In this document: positions 54,261-63,400 of the stretch, in pieces
How positions within the stretch are numbered: position 1 is the first letter of the stretch
Layout: the number at the start of each line of letters is the position of its first letter
From: Thiosulfatihalobacter marinus
GTDB lineage: Bacteria > Pseudomonadota > Alphaproteobacteria > Rhodobacterales > Rhodobacteraceae
DNA length: 64,000 nucleotides
Reading direction: 5' to 3'
Assembly (NCBI RefSeq): GCF_016019955.1
Contig: NZ_JAECRZ010000007.1
Coordinates: 1 to 64,000 of the forward strand
Made by a program: the position numbers and the translations under genes
Notes under the pieces: model-generated
The model's database searches: none
Told to the model about the DNA's origin: nothing
Seen by the model: only the letters and a program-made list of their open reading frames with translations

Positions 54261-55334
54261 CTATGTCTTGAAGTGCTTGGAAAGCTTCAGGCCCTGTCCC
54301 TGATAATTCGACGCGATTCCGGCGCCATACAGCTGGTCGGGCACTTCGGCCATTCGTTCGTAGACCAGTCGGCCAACAATCTGGCCATGTTCCAGTACAA
54401 AAGGCGCTTCGTGACATCGTACTTCAAGCACCCCGCGTGAGCCAGCCCCGCCGGCGGCGTCATGGCCGAAACCGGGATCGAAGAACCCCGCGTAATGTAC
54501 CCGGAATTCGCCGACCATCGCCAGGAAGGGCGCCATTTCAGCGGCGTAGGCGGGGGGGATGTGGACGGCTTCGCGGCTGACAAGGATGTAGAACGCGCCG
54601 GGATCAAGAATGATCTTGCCATCCGAACTGTGCAGCTCCTCCCAGTATTCCGCCGGGTCGTAAATCCCGATATTGTCAAGGTCGATCACCCCGGTATGAG
54701 GCTTGGCGCGATATCCAACAAGCGTACCCTGTGAGGGGCGCAGATCGACAGAGAACCCCAGCCCGTCATCGATCACGGCGTCGCCATCCACCAGGGGGCT
54801 TCGCTCGTGCAGCACGTGAAGATCCGCGTCGCTTAGCACGCTTTGGCCGTTACGGAAACGGATCTGGTTCAGCCGCATGCCGGGGCGCACGAGAACGGAA
54901 AAGCTGCGCGGGCAGATTTCGGCATAAAGCGGGCCAGTATAGCCGGGCGCGATCCGGTCAAACTCGGTGCCGCCATCGGTGATTGTGCGGGTCAGAAGAT
55001 CCAGCCGTCCGGTTGAACTTTTGGCATTGGCAACAGCCTGCACGCTCTCGGGCAGGGCCAGCCCCTCCATCAACGGCACCAGATACACACAGCCCTTTTC
55101 CAGAACCGCGCCGCCGGACAGATCAATGCGGTGCATCTCGAATTCCGCAAGCCGCTCGGCGACGCTGCGCTCTTTGCCGGACAGGAAAGAGGCGCGCACG
55201 CGGTAAGCCACCTCGCCAAGGCGCAGATCCAGCGAGGCGGGTTGCACCTGCCCCTCCACAGGTGGGCGCGTTGTGGTGATCTCTCCGGAGATCAGCATCT
55301 TTTCAATGGTTTGGCTGGGCAATACGCCGGTCAT
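54261..55334 (-). CDS. 2'-deoxycytidine 5'-triphosphate deaminase family protein (long form)
   Basis: A 357-residue protein of the long dCTP deaminase type found in alphaproteobacteria, about twice the length of E. coli Dcd (193). It has two trimeric-dUTPase-like domains. Visible parts are PASLDLRLGEVAYRV, NAKSSTGRLDLLTRTITDGG and, in the second half, GFFDPGFGHDAAGGAG with VLEHGQIVGRLVYERM at the end. The reaction would be dCTP to dUTP, supplying thymidylate. ATG 55334 (MTGVLPSQ) has GGAG upstream. It is close to tRNA-Pro, which is also on the minus strand. Confidence 0.88.
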   Translation of the reverse strand: MTGVLPSQTIEKMLISGEITTTRPPVEGQVQPASLDLRLGEVAYRVRASFLSGKERSVAERLAEFEMHRIDLSGGAVLEKGCVYLVPLMEGLALPESVQAVANAKSSTGRLDLLTRTITDGGTEFDRIAPGYTGPLYAEICPRSFSVLVRPGMRLNQIRFRNGQSVLSDADLHVLHERSPLVDGDAVIDDGLGFSVDLRPSQGTLVGYRAKPHTGVIDLDNIGIYDPAEYWEELHSSDGKIILDPGAFYILVSREAVHIPPAYAAEMAPFLAMVGEFRVHYAGFFDPGFGHDAAGGAGSRGVLEVRCHEAPFVLEHGQIVGRLVYERMAEVPDQLYGAGIASNYQGQGLKLSKHFKT

Positions 55335-55392
55335 GATGCTCTCCCCGGATAAGCAAAACGCCCGGGCCTTGCGACACACGGGCGGTTTTGAA

Positions 55393-55469
55393 TGGTCGGG
55401 CTAGCAGGACTCGAACCTGCGACCTTCCGTCCCCCAGACGGACGCGCTACCAGGCTGCGCCATAGCCCG
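55393..55469 (-). tRNA. tRNA-Pro(GGG)
   Basis: A 77-base tRNA with CCA encoded. The acceptor stem pairs CGGGCTA (55469-55463) with TAGCCCG (55103 in tRNA order; bases 55103 omitted here, genomic 55403-55397). The anticodon stem-loop TCCGT-CTGGGGG-ACGGA gives anticodon GGG for proline (CCC and CCU codons). The T-loop GGTTCGAGTCC is normal. It lies between dcd and the MerR gene. Confidence 0.96.
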
Positions 55470-55527
55470 ACGATGGGCTGTACATAGCGAATTTGCGGAC
55501 AGGAGCAAGTCAAAAACGCAACTTTTC

Positions 55528-56481
55528 TCAGGTGGTTCCGCATTCACCGGCGTGGGCACGCAACGCTGTCAGTTCTGCGACAAGCCGGGCGGCTTTGGCC
55601 CGGTGCTGCGGCGCGATATGGGTGGTATGCGCAAGCTGCTGCATGAAGGCTTCGCGCAGATAGGGCGAGGGGGGCGACGGGCACCGTTCGGCGGTTGTGT
55701 CGTCGGCCGCGGTTTCCGGAATCGGCACGCGGTCTTCGGGTTCGTCGATGACCGCCGCCGCGCTGTCGCCTTGTGTTTCGTCGCCGGAACGCAAGGTTTG
55801 TTCGGAAACACGGTTGATAAGGGCCGGAATCGTATCTTGTGAGGGCGTCACGTTGTCGTCAGACCCATCGGGCGTGCCGCTGTGCAACGTGTCCTGTGCA
55901 TGGGCAAACAGATCGCTGGCCCCGCCCTGGGACTGTTCCGAGGCCAGCTCTGGGCTTTCCTCGATGTTGTCGTCCAAATCGGTTTCGAAAGACGCATCGG
56001 CAGTGGCAATCTGCCTGAGATCTTCGGCGTCCAGTTCGGGCAGATCATCGTCTTCGTCGGACATGCTGACCACTTCGGGCAGATCGTCATCGGCCATTTG
56101 CACAGCGTCGTTTTCGGGTAGATAGTCCGCTTCAGCCACCTCAGTGCGGATCGGTTCTGCCATTTTGCCTACGGCATCCATTTCCTCTGTGGTGCTTTCT
56201 TCACCATCCAATGGCTGTGACAGGCCAGAGACGTATTTGACTCCCTTTTCGCGCAGCAGTTTCTGCGCGCCTTTGATTGTCATGCCATCGTCATGTAACA
56301 GTGTTTTGATGCCGCCCAATAGCAGCATGTCCTGTGGGCGATAGTAGCGCCGCCCGCCGGCGCGTTTGACCGGTTTGACCTGGGTGAATTTGCTTTCCCA
56401 GAAACGCAAGACATGGGCCTGGGTATCGAGCCATTCGGCGACTTCGCTGATTGTGCGAAATGCGTCCGGGGATTTGGCCAT
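55528..56481 (-). CDS. MerR-family transcriptional regulator
   Basis: A 317-residue regulator with an N-terminal MerR winged helix-turn-helix: [25 protein letters not shown] (8-32), followed by [27 protein letters not shown]. The middle (about 90-250) is acidic and low in complexity, rich in Asp and Glu, and the end ([22 protein letters not shown]) is a short helix. It is the usual third gene after fabH and ihfA. The target is not known; relatives are annotated as pleiotropic. Confidence 0.9.
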   Translation of the reverse strand: MAKSPDAFRTISEVAEWLDTQAHVLRFWESKFTQVKPVKRAGGRRYYRPQDMLLLGGIKTLLHDDGMTIKGAQKLLREKGVKYVSGLSQPLDGEESTTEEMDAVGKMAEPIRTEVAEADYLPENDAVQMADDDLPEVVSMSDEDDDLPELDAEDLRQIATADASFETDLDDNIEESPELASEQSQGGASDLFAHAQDTLHSGTPDGSDDNVTPSQDTIPALINRVSEQTLRSGDETQGDSAAAVIDEPEDRVPIPETAADDTTAERCPSPPSPYLREAFMQQLAHTTHIAPQHRAKAARLVAELTALRAHAGECGTT

Positions 56482-56496
56482 GTCCGGTGTCCTGCC

Positions 56497-56799
56497 TTAG
56501 CTCTTGTTTCCTGCCGCGACGCGATCTTTCATCAGGTGGGACGGGCGAAATGTCAGCACCCTCCGGGGATTGATTGGCACTTCTTCGCCGGTCTTTGGAT
56601 TGCGGCCAACCCGCGCGGCCTTGTCGCGCACGCTGAATGTGCCGAAGGATGAAATCTTGACTTGCTCGCCCGCGACCAATGAATCCGACATATGGGCCAG
56701 CACACTTTCGACCAGCTGGGCCGAGTCATTGCGGGAAAGGCCAACTTCGCGGAAGACCGCTTCGCTGAGATCCATACGCGTCAACGTTTTTCCGGCCAT
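56497..56799 (-). CDS. ihfA: integration host factor subunit alpha
   Basis: A 100-residue DNA-bending protein of the HU/IHF family. The start [20 protein letters not shown] and the beta-arm [30 protein letters not shown] (67-96 region, in parts) identify IhfA, with the DNA-intercalating Pro in INPRR. The usual length is 99-100. ATG 56799 is used; a start two codons upstream is also open. It lies 15 bases before the MerR gene. Confidence 0.95.
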   Translation of the reverse strand: MAGKTLTRMDLSEAVFREVGLSRNDSAQLVESVLAHMSDSLVAGEQVKISSFGTFSVRDKAARVGRNPKTGEEVPINPRRVLTFRPSHLMKDRVAAGNKS

Positions 56800-56926
56800 T
56801 CCCAATTCCCCCTGAACAATGTTTCATAAAACATAGGGCCAAGCGAATTTCCGAGTCAATAACAACAGCCTGGGAAGGCGCGATTAATTGCAATGAAGTC
56901 CAATGGGTTACCCGCCGGTATTGCCC

Positions 56927-57901
56927 CTACCACCGCAACACGACCGCGCCCCAGGCCAGTCCGCCACCAATGGCCTCGGCCACCAGAAGATCGCCACGCT
57001 TGATTTGTCCACGGGTCACACCCACAGACATGGCCAGCGGAATCGATGCCGCGGAAGTGTTGCCGTGATCCTGCACTGTGACAATCACGCGCTCCATCGG
57101 TACGCCCATCTTGCGCGCCGTGCCCTGGATAATGCGGATATTGGCCTGATGCGGCACGATCCAATCCACTGCGTTGTCATCCAGCCCGATCTTGGACAAT
57201 GCAGCGTGAGCGGTGGATGTAAGCTTTTCCACCGCCTGACGGAACAAGGCATTGCCCTGCATACGCAATTTGCCCGAGTCTCCGGTGGTGGAAACACCCC
57301 CGTCGACATAAAGCATGTCGCGATATCGGCCGTCGGAATTAAGGTCGCTGGAGAGAACGCCCCGGTCAGTCACGTCGCCGGCGCCATCGCAAGCTTCAAG
57401 AACAAGCGCGCCCGCGCCATCGCCAAAAAGCACGCAAGTCGATCGGTCGGTCCAGTCCATGATGCGAGAGAAGGTTTCGGCGCCGATAACCAGAACCCGC
57501 CTGGCCTGGCCCGAGACGATCAGCGCGTTGGCGTTGGTCAGGGCAAAGATGAAACCGGCACAGACCGCCTGAACGTCAAACCCAAAGCCCCTTGTCATGC
57601 CCAATTTGTCCTGCACCATGGTCGCCACGGACGGGAAAGTAAGATCTGGGGTAGAGGTCGCGACAACAACTGCATCAATGTCATCAACGCTCAGACCGGC
57701 ATTGTCCAGCGCCGCACGCGCGGCAAACGTCGCCAGATCCGACGTGGTCTCATTCTCGGCGGCAAAATGGCGCCGCTCTATTCCTGAACGCGACCGAATC
57801 CACTCGTCAGACGTATCCAGCGATTTTTCAAATTCCGCATTGGGTACGACCCGTTCCGGCAAGTAGTGGCCTACGCCCATCACCACGGCGCGTGTCGTCA
57901 T
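56927..57901 (-). CDS. fabH: 3-oxoacyl-ACP synthase III
   Basis: A 324-residue condensing enzyme that starts fatty acid synthesis with acetyl-CoA and malonyl-ACP. Active-site residues: Cys114 (VCAGFIFAL), His in WIVPHQANIRII near 250, and Asn in DHGNTSAASIP near 280. The length matches FabH (about 320). It follows plsX by 12 bases in the plsX-fabH operon. Confidence 0.96.
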   Translation of the reverse strand: MTTRAVVMGVGHYLPERVVPNAEFEKSLDTSDEWIRSRSGIERRHFAAENETTSDLATFAARAALDNAGLSVDDIDAVVVATSTPDLTFPSVATMVQDKLGMTRGFGFDVQAVCAGFIFALTNANALIVSGQARRVLVIGAETFSRIMDWTDRSTCVLFGDGAGALVLEACDGAGDVTDRGVLSSDLNSDGRYRDMLYVDGGVSTTGDSGKLRMQGNALFRQAVEKLTSTAHAALSKIGLDDNAVDWIVPHQANIRIIQGTARKMGVPMERVIVTVQDHGNTSAASIPLAMSVGVTRGQIKRGDLLVAEAIGGGLAWGAVVLRW

Positions 57902-57913
57902 GTCAATGCCTTG

Positions 57914-59011
57914 CTAGTTGTCTGTTGCGCTGCCTTGCGGCGCATCTTGCGGCAGCGAGACTGCGGATGCAACCCGCGCCGCGAGCTTTTGCGAAAAGCC
58001 CGAGTGGCCCAGTTTGAAGGCCAGCTTCACAGCCGAGGATACACCCGTCGCATCCGAACTGCCATGCGATTTCACCACGGTTCCGTTCAGCCCCAGAAAC
58101 ACGCCGCCATTCACGCGCCGCGGGTCGATCCGCTTGTTCAGACGGTTGAGCGAGGTATAGGCCAGAAGTGCCGCAAGGCGGGACAGGGGCGAGAACTTGA
58201 ACGCTTCGCGCAGCAACTGTCCGATCAGTCCGGCGATACCTTCTCCGGTCTTCAGCGCCACGTTGCCAGTAAAGCCATCGGTCACGATCACGTCGGCCAC
58301 ATTGCCTGGAAGATCGCGCCCCTCGACAAATCCGACATACTCATAATTCGCGGCCTCGGCGTTCTGGGCGATCAGGGCATTAGCCAGCTTGAGCTCGGAA
58401 CGCCCCTTGTGCTCTTCGGTGCCAACATTCAACAAACCGATGCGCGGACGTGAAATTTCCATACCGTTGCGGGCATAAGACGCGCCCATCAGCGCATATT
58501 GCAGCAGATCGTTTTCGTCGGCCCGGATATCGGCACCCGCATCGAGCATAATGTTGAACCCTTGCGGGTTGGTCGAGGGCCAGAACACGGCGATGGCCGG
58601 GCGGCTGACGCCGGGCAGTTTGCGCAAGCGCAGCACCGAAAGCATCATCAGCGCCCCGGTATTGCCACAGGAAACGCAGGCGTCGGCCTCTCCGTTGCGC
58701 ACGCTGTCGACTGCCGACCACATCGATGTATTCTTGCCGTGCCGCATCACCTGGCTGGGCTTGTCGCCCATCGACACGACATCGTCCGCGTGGCGAATCT
58801 CGACCCGTCCGGCAAGGTATTTGCGCCGGGCCACGAGTTTTTCCAACTTGGCCTTGTCACCATGCAGAATGAACCCGATATCGGGGTTCTTTCTGGCGGA
58901 ATGCGAAATGCCGGCAACAACAGCTGCCGGCCCGCGATCGCCACCCATGGCGTCAACAGAGACAATAGTGCGCCCGACACCCGGGTTTGCTGTATGAGTC
59001 AAACCTGACAT
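57914..59011 (-). CDS. plsX: phosphate acyltransferase PlsX
   Basis: A 365-residue enzyme that makes acyl-phosphate from acyl-ACP for phospholipid synthesis. The start VSVDAMGGDRGPAAVVAG and the motifs RHGKNTSMWSAVDSVRNGEADACVSCGNTGALM (in parts) and VVTDGFTGNVALKTGEG (as IVTDGFTGN) are diagnostic. The Rossmann-like fold is complete. It is 21 bases after rpmF and 12 before fabH on the same strand. Confidence 0.96.
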   Translation of the reverse strand: MSGLTHTANPGVGRTIVSVDAMGGDRGPAAVVAGISHSARKNPDIGFILHGDKAKLEKLVARRKYLAGRVEIRHADDVVSMGDKPSQVMRHGKNTSMWSAVDSVRNGEADACVSCGNTGALMMLSVLRLRKLPGVSRPAIAVFWPSTNPQGFNIMLDAGADIRADENDLLQYALMGASYARNGMEISRPRIGLLNVGTEEHKGRSELKLANALIAQNAEAANYEYVGFVEGRDLPGNVADVIVTDGFTGNVALKTGEGIAGLIGQLLREAFKFSPLSRLAALLAYTSLNRLNKRIDPRRVNGGVFLGLNGTVVKSHGSSDATGVSSAVKLAFKLGHSGFSQKLAARVASAVSLPQDAPQGSATDN

Positions 59012-59032
59012 GCGGGCGCGTGTCCCAAAAAG

Positions 59033-59239
59033 TTAAGCCGCGTCTTCGTCCAGATCGACTTCTTCGACCATGGCCACGATCTCACGGTCATCATAGTGAC
59101 CACAAGAGGCGCAAACGTGGTGCGGACGTTTCAGTTCGCCACAGTTCGAGCATTCGTTGGGGTTCGCTGCAACCAAGGCGTCATGGGCACGGCGGTTGTT
59201 GCGGCGCGATTTCGATACTTTGTTCTGCTGGACAGCCAT
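59033..59239 (-). CDS. rpmF: 50S ribosomal protein L32
   Basis: A 68-residue L32. The start [20 protein letters not shown] and the zinc ribbon [20 protein letters not shown] (all four Cys present) identify it. The acidic C-terminal tail is usual in alphaproteobacteria. GAAGG precedes the ATG by nine bases. It lies between the YceD-family gene and plsX on the same strand, an order conserved across bacteria. Confidence 0.97.
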   Translation of the reverse strand: MAVQQNKVSKSRRNNRRAHDALVAANPNECSNCGELKRPHHVCASCGHYDDREIVAMVEEVDLDEDAA

Positions 59240-59391
59240 TGTCGCAACCTTCGATTTACAGGGGTGAATGACAGCGCATTCCACCCGATTTCCTGAGCGT
59301 CCCGAGCCATTACGCGACCTGCGCGCCCGAGTCCAACTCTAAATTCCAATGAGCGCGCGAAAATACTGCGAATTCCGCCCGACGCAACCCC

Positions 59392-59949
59392 CTATTTTTC
59401 GTCCTTGTCACCCAGTTTGTCGCGCAGGGCGGCCAGGCCGGCAAAGGGGCGTGCATCTTCGTCGGTCATCGCCTGTATCCCAGGTTCTGTAAAGGCGGTT
59501 TTGAAGATCTCCGCGCCTTTTGCCCGCGGATAAAGCGGCAGATGCAGAGCCAGCGCCTCGGTCATGACCAAAGCAACATCGATCTGCGCCCCAAGCTGTT
59601 CGGCGTTTTCATCCTCGGGCATCTCGATCTCTTCCTCGTCGCCCAATTCGGGCATCGTCGCCATAAAGTGGCGCACGATATCCGTGTCGATCCGGGTGGT
59701 GACGGGAGCAAGCGTTACGACGCAGGGCTGCACAACTGTGGCGCCCAGCCGCGCATGAAGGGTCCAGTCTGTTTTGCCTCTTGCGGTAATGCCGCCCACC
59801 AGCGACAATTTACGTAATCCAAGAAGGCCAAGCTCGTTGGTGAGCCCGTCAAGCCATGTTGGATCCGGGCGCAGTTCGAACCGCGTGGGCCGGTTCTGTG
59901 GCAGGTCGGCAACGCGAAAACACGAGATGGGGCGGGATCTGGCAGGCAT
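59392..59949 (-). CDS. DUF177 / YceD-family protein
   Basis: A 185-residue YceD-like (DUF177) protein, generally encoded just upstream of rpmF as here and thought to act in rRNA processing or ribosome assembly. Typical of the family are WTLHARLGATVVQPCVVTLAPVTTRIDTDI (in parts) with its single Cys, the acidic stretch GDEEEIEMPEDE, and PLYPRAKGAEIFK near the end. The start at 59949 (MPARSRPIS) gives family-like length; no strong ribosome site is seen. It is divergent from bamE. Confidence 0.85.
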   Translation of the reverse strand: MPARSRPISCFRVADLPQNRPTRFELRPDPTWLDGLTNELGLLGLRKLSLVGGITARGKTDWTLHARLGATVVQPCVVTLAPVTTRIDTDIVRHFMATMPELGDEEEIEMPEDENAEQLGAQIDVALVMTEALALHLPLYPRAKGAEIFKTAFTEPGIQAMTDEDARPFAGLAALRDKLGDKDEK

Positions 59950-60034
59950 CGGCAGGTGCTTCCATTCTTGAACAGGGGGCTTTCCTTCTGTAAGCGGGAT
60001 AGAAGGCAGGACAGGCCAAGGCAAGAGGGCAGGC

Positions 60035-60490
60035 ATGGCACGAGGCGGCAAGGCGATCAAATCGATACTTTTCGGCATGGCGCTGATCGTGGCGGTTTCC
60101 TGTACGACACAGTACCGCAATCACGGCTACATGCCGCCGGACGAGGACATCGCGGCGATCACACTGGGTGTGGATACACGCGATACCGTGGTCGAAACCT
60201 TGGGGTCGCCGTCGGCGGGCGGGGTGTTGAAGGATGGCAGCTTTTACTACGTGCGCTCCAGGGTCAGAACCTATGGCGCGCGCGAACCGAAGGTGATCGA
60301 GCGCAAGGTGATGGCGGTGGATTTCGATAACCGCGGAATCGCGCGCAACATACGCCAGTTCGGTCTGGAAGACGGACGGGCAGTTCCGCTGGTGGTGCGC
60401 GTGACAGATGGCAATCTGGGCAATGTCAGCTTTCTCAAGCAACTGTTGGGCAGCATCGGCAATTTTGACCCGTCCGGTTTTGGTATCTAA
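60035..60490 (+). CDS. bamE: outer membrane assembly lipoprotein BamE
   Basis: A 151-residue lipoprotein of the SmpA/OmlA (BamE) family, a part of the BAM complex. The lipoprotein signal ends at VAVSC (Cys23). The core has GVDTRDTVVETLGSPSAGGVLKDGSFYYVRS, where the LGSP turn and the following strand are family hallmarks (quoted in parts). The C-terminal extension after about 115 (VRVTDGNLGNVSFLKQLLGSIG) is longer than in E. coli BamE, as in alphaproteobacteria. olsB starts 32 bases downstream. Confidence 0.9.
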   Translation: MARGGKAIKSILFGMALIVAVSCTTQYRNHGYMPPDEDIAAITLGVDTRDTVVETLGSPSAGGVLKDGSFYYVRSRVRTYGAREPKVIERKVMAVDFDNRGIARNIRQFGLEDGRAVPLVVRVTDGNLGNVSFLKQLLGSIGNFDPSGFGI

Positions 60491-60522
60491 GCGAAATTGT
60501 CGCTCGGCTGTTACCTGCGCCC

Positions 60523-61296
60523 ATGTATAGTGCAACGCATCAGATGGGCGGGCCGGACATGGTTTCACTTTGCAGGGGACGGTATTGCGTGCGCCTGGCG
60601 CAGACGCCGCAGGATATCGGCGCCGCGCAACGATTGCGCCAGCGCGCGTTTCTGGGTGGAGATGGCGGGCGGCGTGACGCAGACCCGTTCGATGAGATTT
60701 GTGCACATATTCTGGTCGAGGAGGCCGAATCCGGGAGGCTGGTTTGCTGTTTCCGTTTTCTGACTTTCAGCGGCGGGGGTGAGATCGAGCGCAGCTATTC
60801 TGCGCAGTTCTACGAGCTGAGCGCATTGCGCAGATTTGACGGTCCGATGGTCGAGATGGGGCGGTTCTGTATAGATCCTGATTGCACAGACCCAGACATC
60901 CTGCGCGTGGCCTGGGGCGCGATGACCGCGTATGTGGATGAAAACAATGTGGAAATGTTGTTTGGGTGCTCGTCTTTTTCCGGAACGGACACGCGGGAGT
61001 ACCTGGATGCTTTTGCGATGCTGCGCGACCGCCACATCGCCCCCAAACGGTGGCTTCCGAAGGTCAAGGCGCCCGATGTATTTCGGTTCGCGACACGGCT
61101 GCGGCGCAAGCCCAACCCGAAGCTGGCGCAGTTGCGTATGCCGCCCCTGCTGCGTTCCTATCTTCTGATGGGCGGATGGGTCAGCGATCATGCCGTGGTC
61201 GACCAGCAGATGAACACGTTGCACGTGTTTACAGGATTGGAGATCCGGGCGATTCCCCCGGCGCGCAAGCGCCTGTTGCGAGCGATTGCCAGTTGA
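60523..61296 (+). CDS. olsB: L-ornithine N(alpha)-acyltransferase (OlsB-type)
   Basis: A 257-residue GNAT-type acyltransferase. OlsB adds a 3-hydroxy fatty acid to ornithine, the first step of ornithine lipid synthesis, a phosphorus-free membrane lipid used by marine alphaproteobacteria. Family segments are RLRQRAFLGGDGGRRDADPFDE, ERSYSAQFYELSAL and VEMGRFCIDPDCTDPDILRVAW, and FGCSSFSGTDTREYLDAF. The partner OlsA is not in the window. Met1 or Met8 may be the start. It follows bamE closely. Confidence 0.88.
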   Translation: MYSATHQMGGPDMVSLCRGRYCVRLAQTPQDIGAAQRLRQRAFLGGDGGRRDADPFDEICAHILVEEAESGRLVCCFRFLTFSGGGEIERSYSAQFYELSALRRFDGPMVEMGRFCIDPDCTDPDILRVAWGAMTAYVDENNVEMLFGCSSFSGTDTREYLDAFAMLRDRHIAPKRWLPKVKAPDVFRFATRLRRKPNPKLAQLRMPPLLRSYLLMGGWVSDHAVVDQQMNTLHVFTGLEIRAIPPARKRLLRAIAS

Positions 61297-61356
61297 GTAT
61301 TTGGGGAACAATGAAAGGCAGTTGACCGGATCGGCACGGCGGTTTAGCCGGTGCAC

Positions 61357-63174
61357 ATGGCACGTATACCCCTTTTACAGATGAGCGACATTTCCCTGAC
61401 CTTTGGCGGGGAGCCGGTGTTTGACGATCTGAACCTTGTGGTGCAGCCCGGAGATCGGGTGGCGCTGGTGGGGCGTAATGGATCGGGCAAGTCGACCTTG
61501 ATGAAGGTGATGGCCGGGCTGGTGGAGCCGGATCACGGCAACATGGTGGTCCCGCCGGGAACCAGCGTGGGATACATGGAGCAAGACCCTGATATGACTG
61601 GGTTTTCCACGTTGGGAGACTTTGCGTCGGCGGGGCTGAATTCAGGCGAGATGTACAAGGTGGAGCGAGCCGGGGAGGGATTGAAATTTGATCCAGCACG
61701 ACCGGTTCAGACGGCCTCGGGCGGGGAACGGCGGCGGGCGGCGCTGGCGCGGCTGATGGCCGAAGCGCATGATCTGATGTTGCTGGACGAGCCGACCAAT
61801 CATCTGGACATCGAAGCGATCGGGTGGCTGGAGGCAGAGCTGAAGGAAACGCGGGCAGCCTTTGTTCTGATCAGCCACGATCGCGCCTTTTTGCGTGAAT
61901 TGACGCGGGCAACCCTCTGGATTGACAGGGGTATGGTGCGTCGAAGTGAAAAGGGATTTGAAGGGTTCGAAGCCTGGCGCGACAAGATATGGGATGAGGA
62001 AGACACCGCGCGGCACAAGATGAATCGCAAGATCAAGGCGGAAGCGCGGTGGGCCGTAGAGGGGATCAGCGCGCGGCGCAAGCGGAACATGGGACGGGTG
62101 CGCGCGCTTAAAGAATTGCGGGCTGTGCGGGCGTCGATGATTCAGCGACAAGGCGCGGCGGCGCTGGATTTGACTTCGGGGCCGAAATCGGGAAGAAAAG
62201 TGATTGATGCCAGAGGTTTGTCCAAGTGTTTTGACGGCAAGCATATCGTGCGGAATTTTTCGATCACGGTGCAGCGCGGTGATCGGGTTGCGTTTGTCGG
62301 ACCCAACGGAGTTGGCAAGACGACGCTGATCAAGATGCTGATGGGCGAGGTGACGCCGGATGAAGGCACGGTGACACAGGGCACTGGCCTGTTGCCGGCT
62401 GTGTTTGATCAGGCGCGCAGCAAGCTCGACCCGGAGTTGTCCTTGTGGGACAGCCTGACGGGCGATCCGGAGATGCGGGTTTCGGGCAAGGCCGATCAGG
62501 TGATGGTGCGCGGCAACCCCAAGCATGTTGTTGGTTATCTTAAGGAATTTCTGTTTGACGAACGGCAGGCGCGCGCGCCTGTGAGGTCTCTATCCGGGGG
62601 TGAGAAAGCACGTCTGCTTTTGGCGAGGCTGATGGCCAGGGAAAGCAACCTGTTGGTGCTGGATGAACCGACAAATGACCTGGATGTGGAAACGCTCGAC
62701 CTGTTGCAGGAGGTGCTGGACGACTACGACGGCACCGTGCTTCTGGTGAGCCACGATCGGGATTTTCTGGACCGTGTGGCCACGACAACGGTAGCGATGG
62801 ACGGTACTGGGCGCGCGGTGATTTATGCCGGGGGATGGAGCGATTATCGCCGTCAGCGTGGGCAGGATTTTCCGGAAAAAAATGCTGTAAAAACAGTGCC
62901 GAAAGCGGAGAAGGTCAAGCAGGAGAAAGCAGCTAGGGAGGGCTTGAGCTTTACCGAGAAACACCGGCTGGACGCATTGCCGGAGGTGATGGATCGGTTG
63001 GGGGCGGAGATTGCCAGGCTGGAAGCGTTCATGGCCGATCCCGAATTGTTCTCCAAGGAGCCTGTGAAGTTCCGGAAGGCGACGGAAGCGCTTGTGGAGC
63101 GCCAGAAGGCGCTGGCGGAAGCAGAGGAAGAGTGGCTTGAACTTGCGGAAAAGGCGGAAGATTCGGGAGCCTGA
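61357..63174 (+). CDS. ABC-F family ATPase (Uup/EttA-like)
   Basis: A 605-residue twin-ATPase without membrane domains. Walker A motifs are GRNGSGKST and GPNGVGKTT; signatures are ASGGERRRAALARL and LSGGEKARLLLARL; Walker B motifs are LMLLDEPTNHLD and LLVLDEPTNDLD. The linker between them is charged and helical, and the C-terminal coiled-coil (EKAAREGLSFTEKHRLDALPEV to the end) is the DNA- or ribosome-binding tail of Uup. ABC-F proteins act on stalled ribosomes or recombination intermediates. ATG 61357 is preferred over the GTG two codons earlier. A gap of 60 bases separates it from olsB. Confidence 0.9.
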   Translation: MARIPLLQMSDISLTFGGEPVFDDLNLVVQPGDRVALVGRNGSGKSTLMKVMAGLVEPDHGNMVVPPGTSVGYMEQDPDMTGFSTLGDFASAGLNSGEMYKVERAGEGLKFDPARPVQTASGGERRRAALARLMAEAHDLMLLDEPTNHLDIEAIGWLEAELKETRAAFVLISHDRAFLRELTRATLWIDRGMVRRSEKGFEGFEAWRDKIWDEEDTARHKMNRKIKAEARWAVEGISARRKRNMGRVRALKELRAVRASMIQRQGAAALDLTSGPKSGRKVIDARGLSKCFDGKHIVRNFSITVQRGDRVAFVGPNGVGKTTLIKMLMGEVTPDEGTVTQGTGLLPAVFDQARSKLDPELSLWDSLTGDPEMRVSGKADQVMVRGNPKHVVGYLKEFLFDERQARAPVRSLSGGEKARLLLARLMARESNLLVLDEPTNDLDVETLDLLQEVLDDYDGTVLLVSHDRDFLDRVATTTVAMDGTGRAVIYAGGWSDYRRQRGQDFPEKNAVKTVPKAEKVKQEKAAREGLSFTEKHRLDALPEVMDRLGAEIARLEAFMADPELFSKEPVKFRKATEALVERQKALAEAEEEWLELAEKAEDSGA

Positions 63175-63215
63175 GAGACTCAAAGGTTAACGCCCTTGTT
63201 TTTCAGGGAGTCGCG

Positions 63216-63259
63216 CGTCGGCAGCACGTCGGTATTGCGTCGGTATTGCATCGGTTCGG
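63216..63259 (+). repeat. four tandem 11-bp repeats, second array
   Basis: Bases 63216-63259 divide into CGTCGGCAGCA, CGTCGGTATTG, CGTCGGTATTG and CATCGGTTCGG, with the two middle units identical. The core unit and number of units match the array at 16840-16883, which is in the other orientation. The array lies 41 bases after the ABC-F stop and between two convergent genes, so it is not in an obvious promoter. Confidence 0.8.
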
Positions 63260-63400
63260 ACATCCAGGGCACCGGCGGTTAACCGCGCGTGCGCAAGGGT
63301 TTGGTAAGGTTTCGCGCTTAAAGTGGAGCGGGTGGTGCCTTGGGCGCCAGGCATACGGATCGAAATGGCGCGTGGACGGATATGGGTTTTTTGGCAAGGT

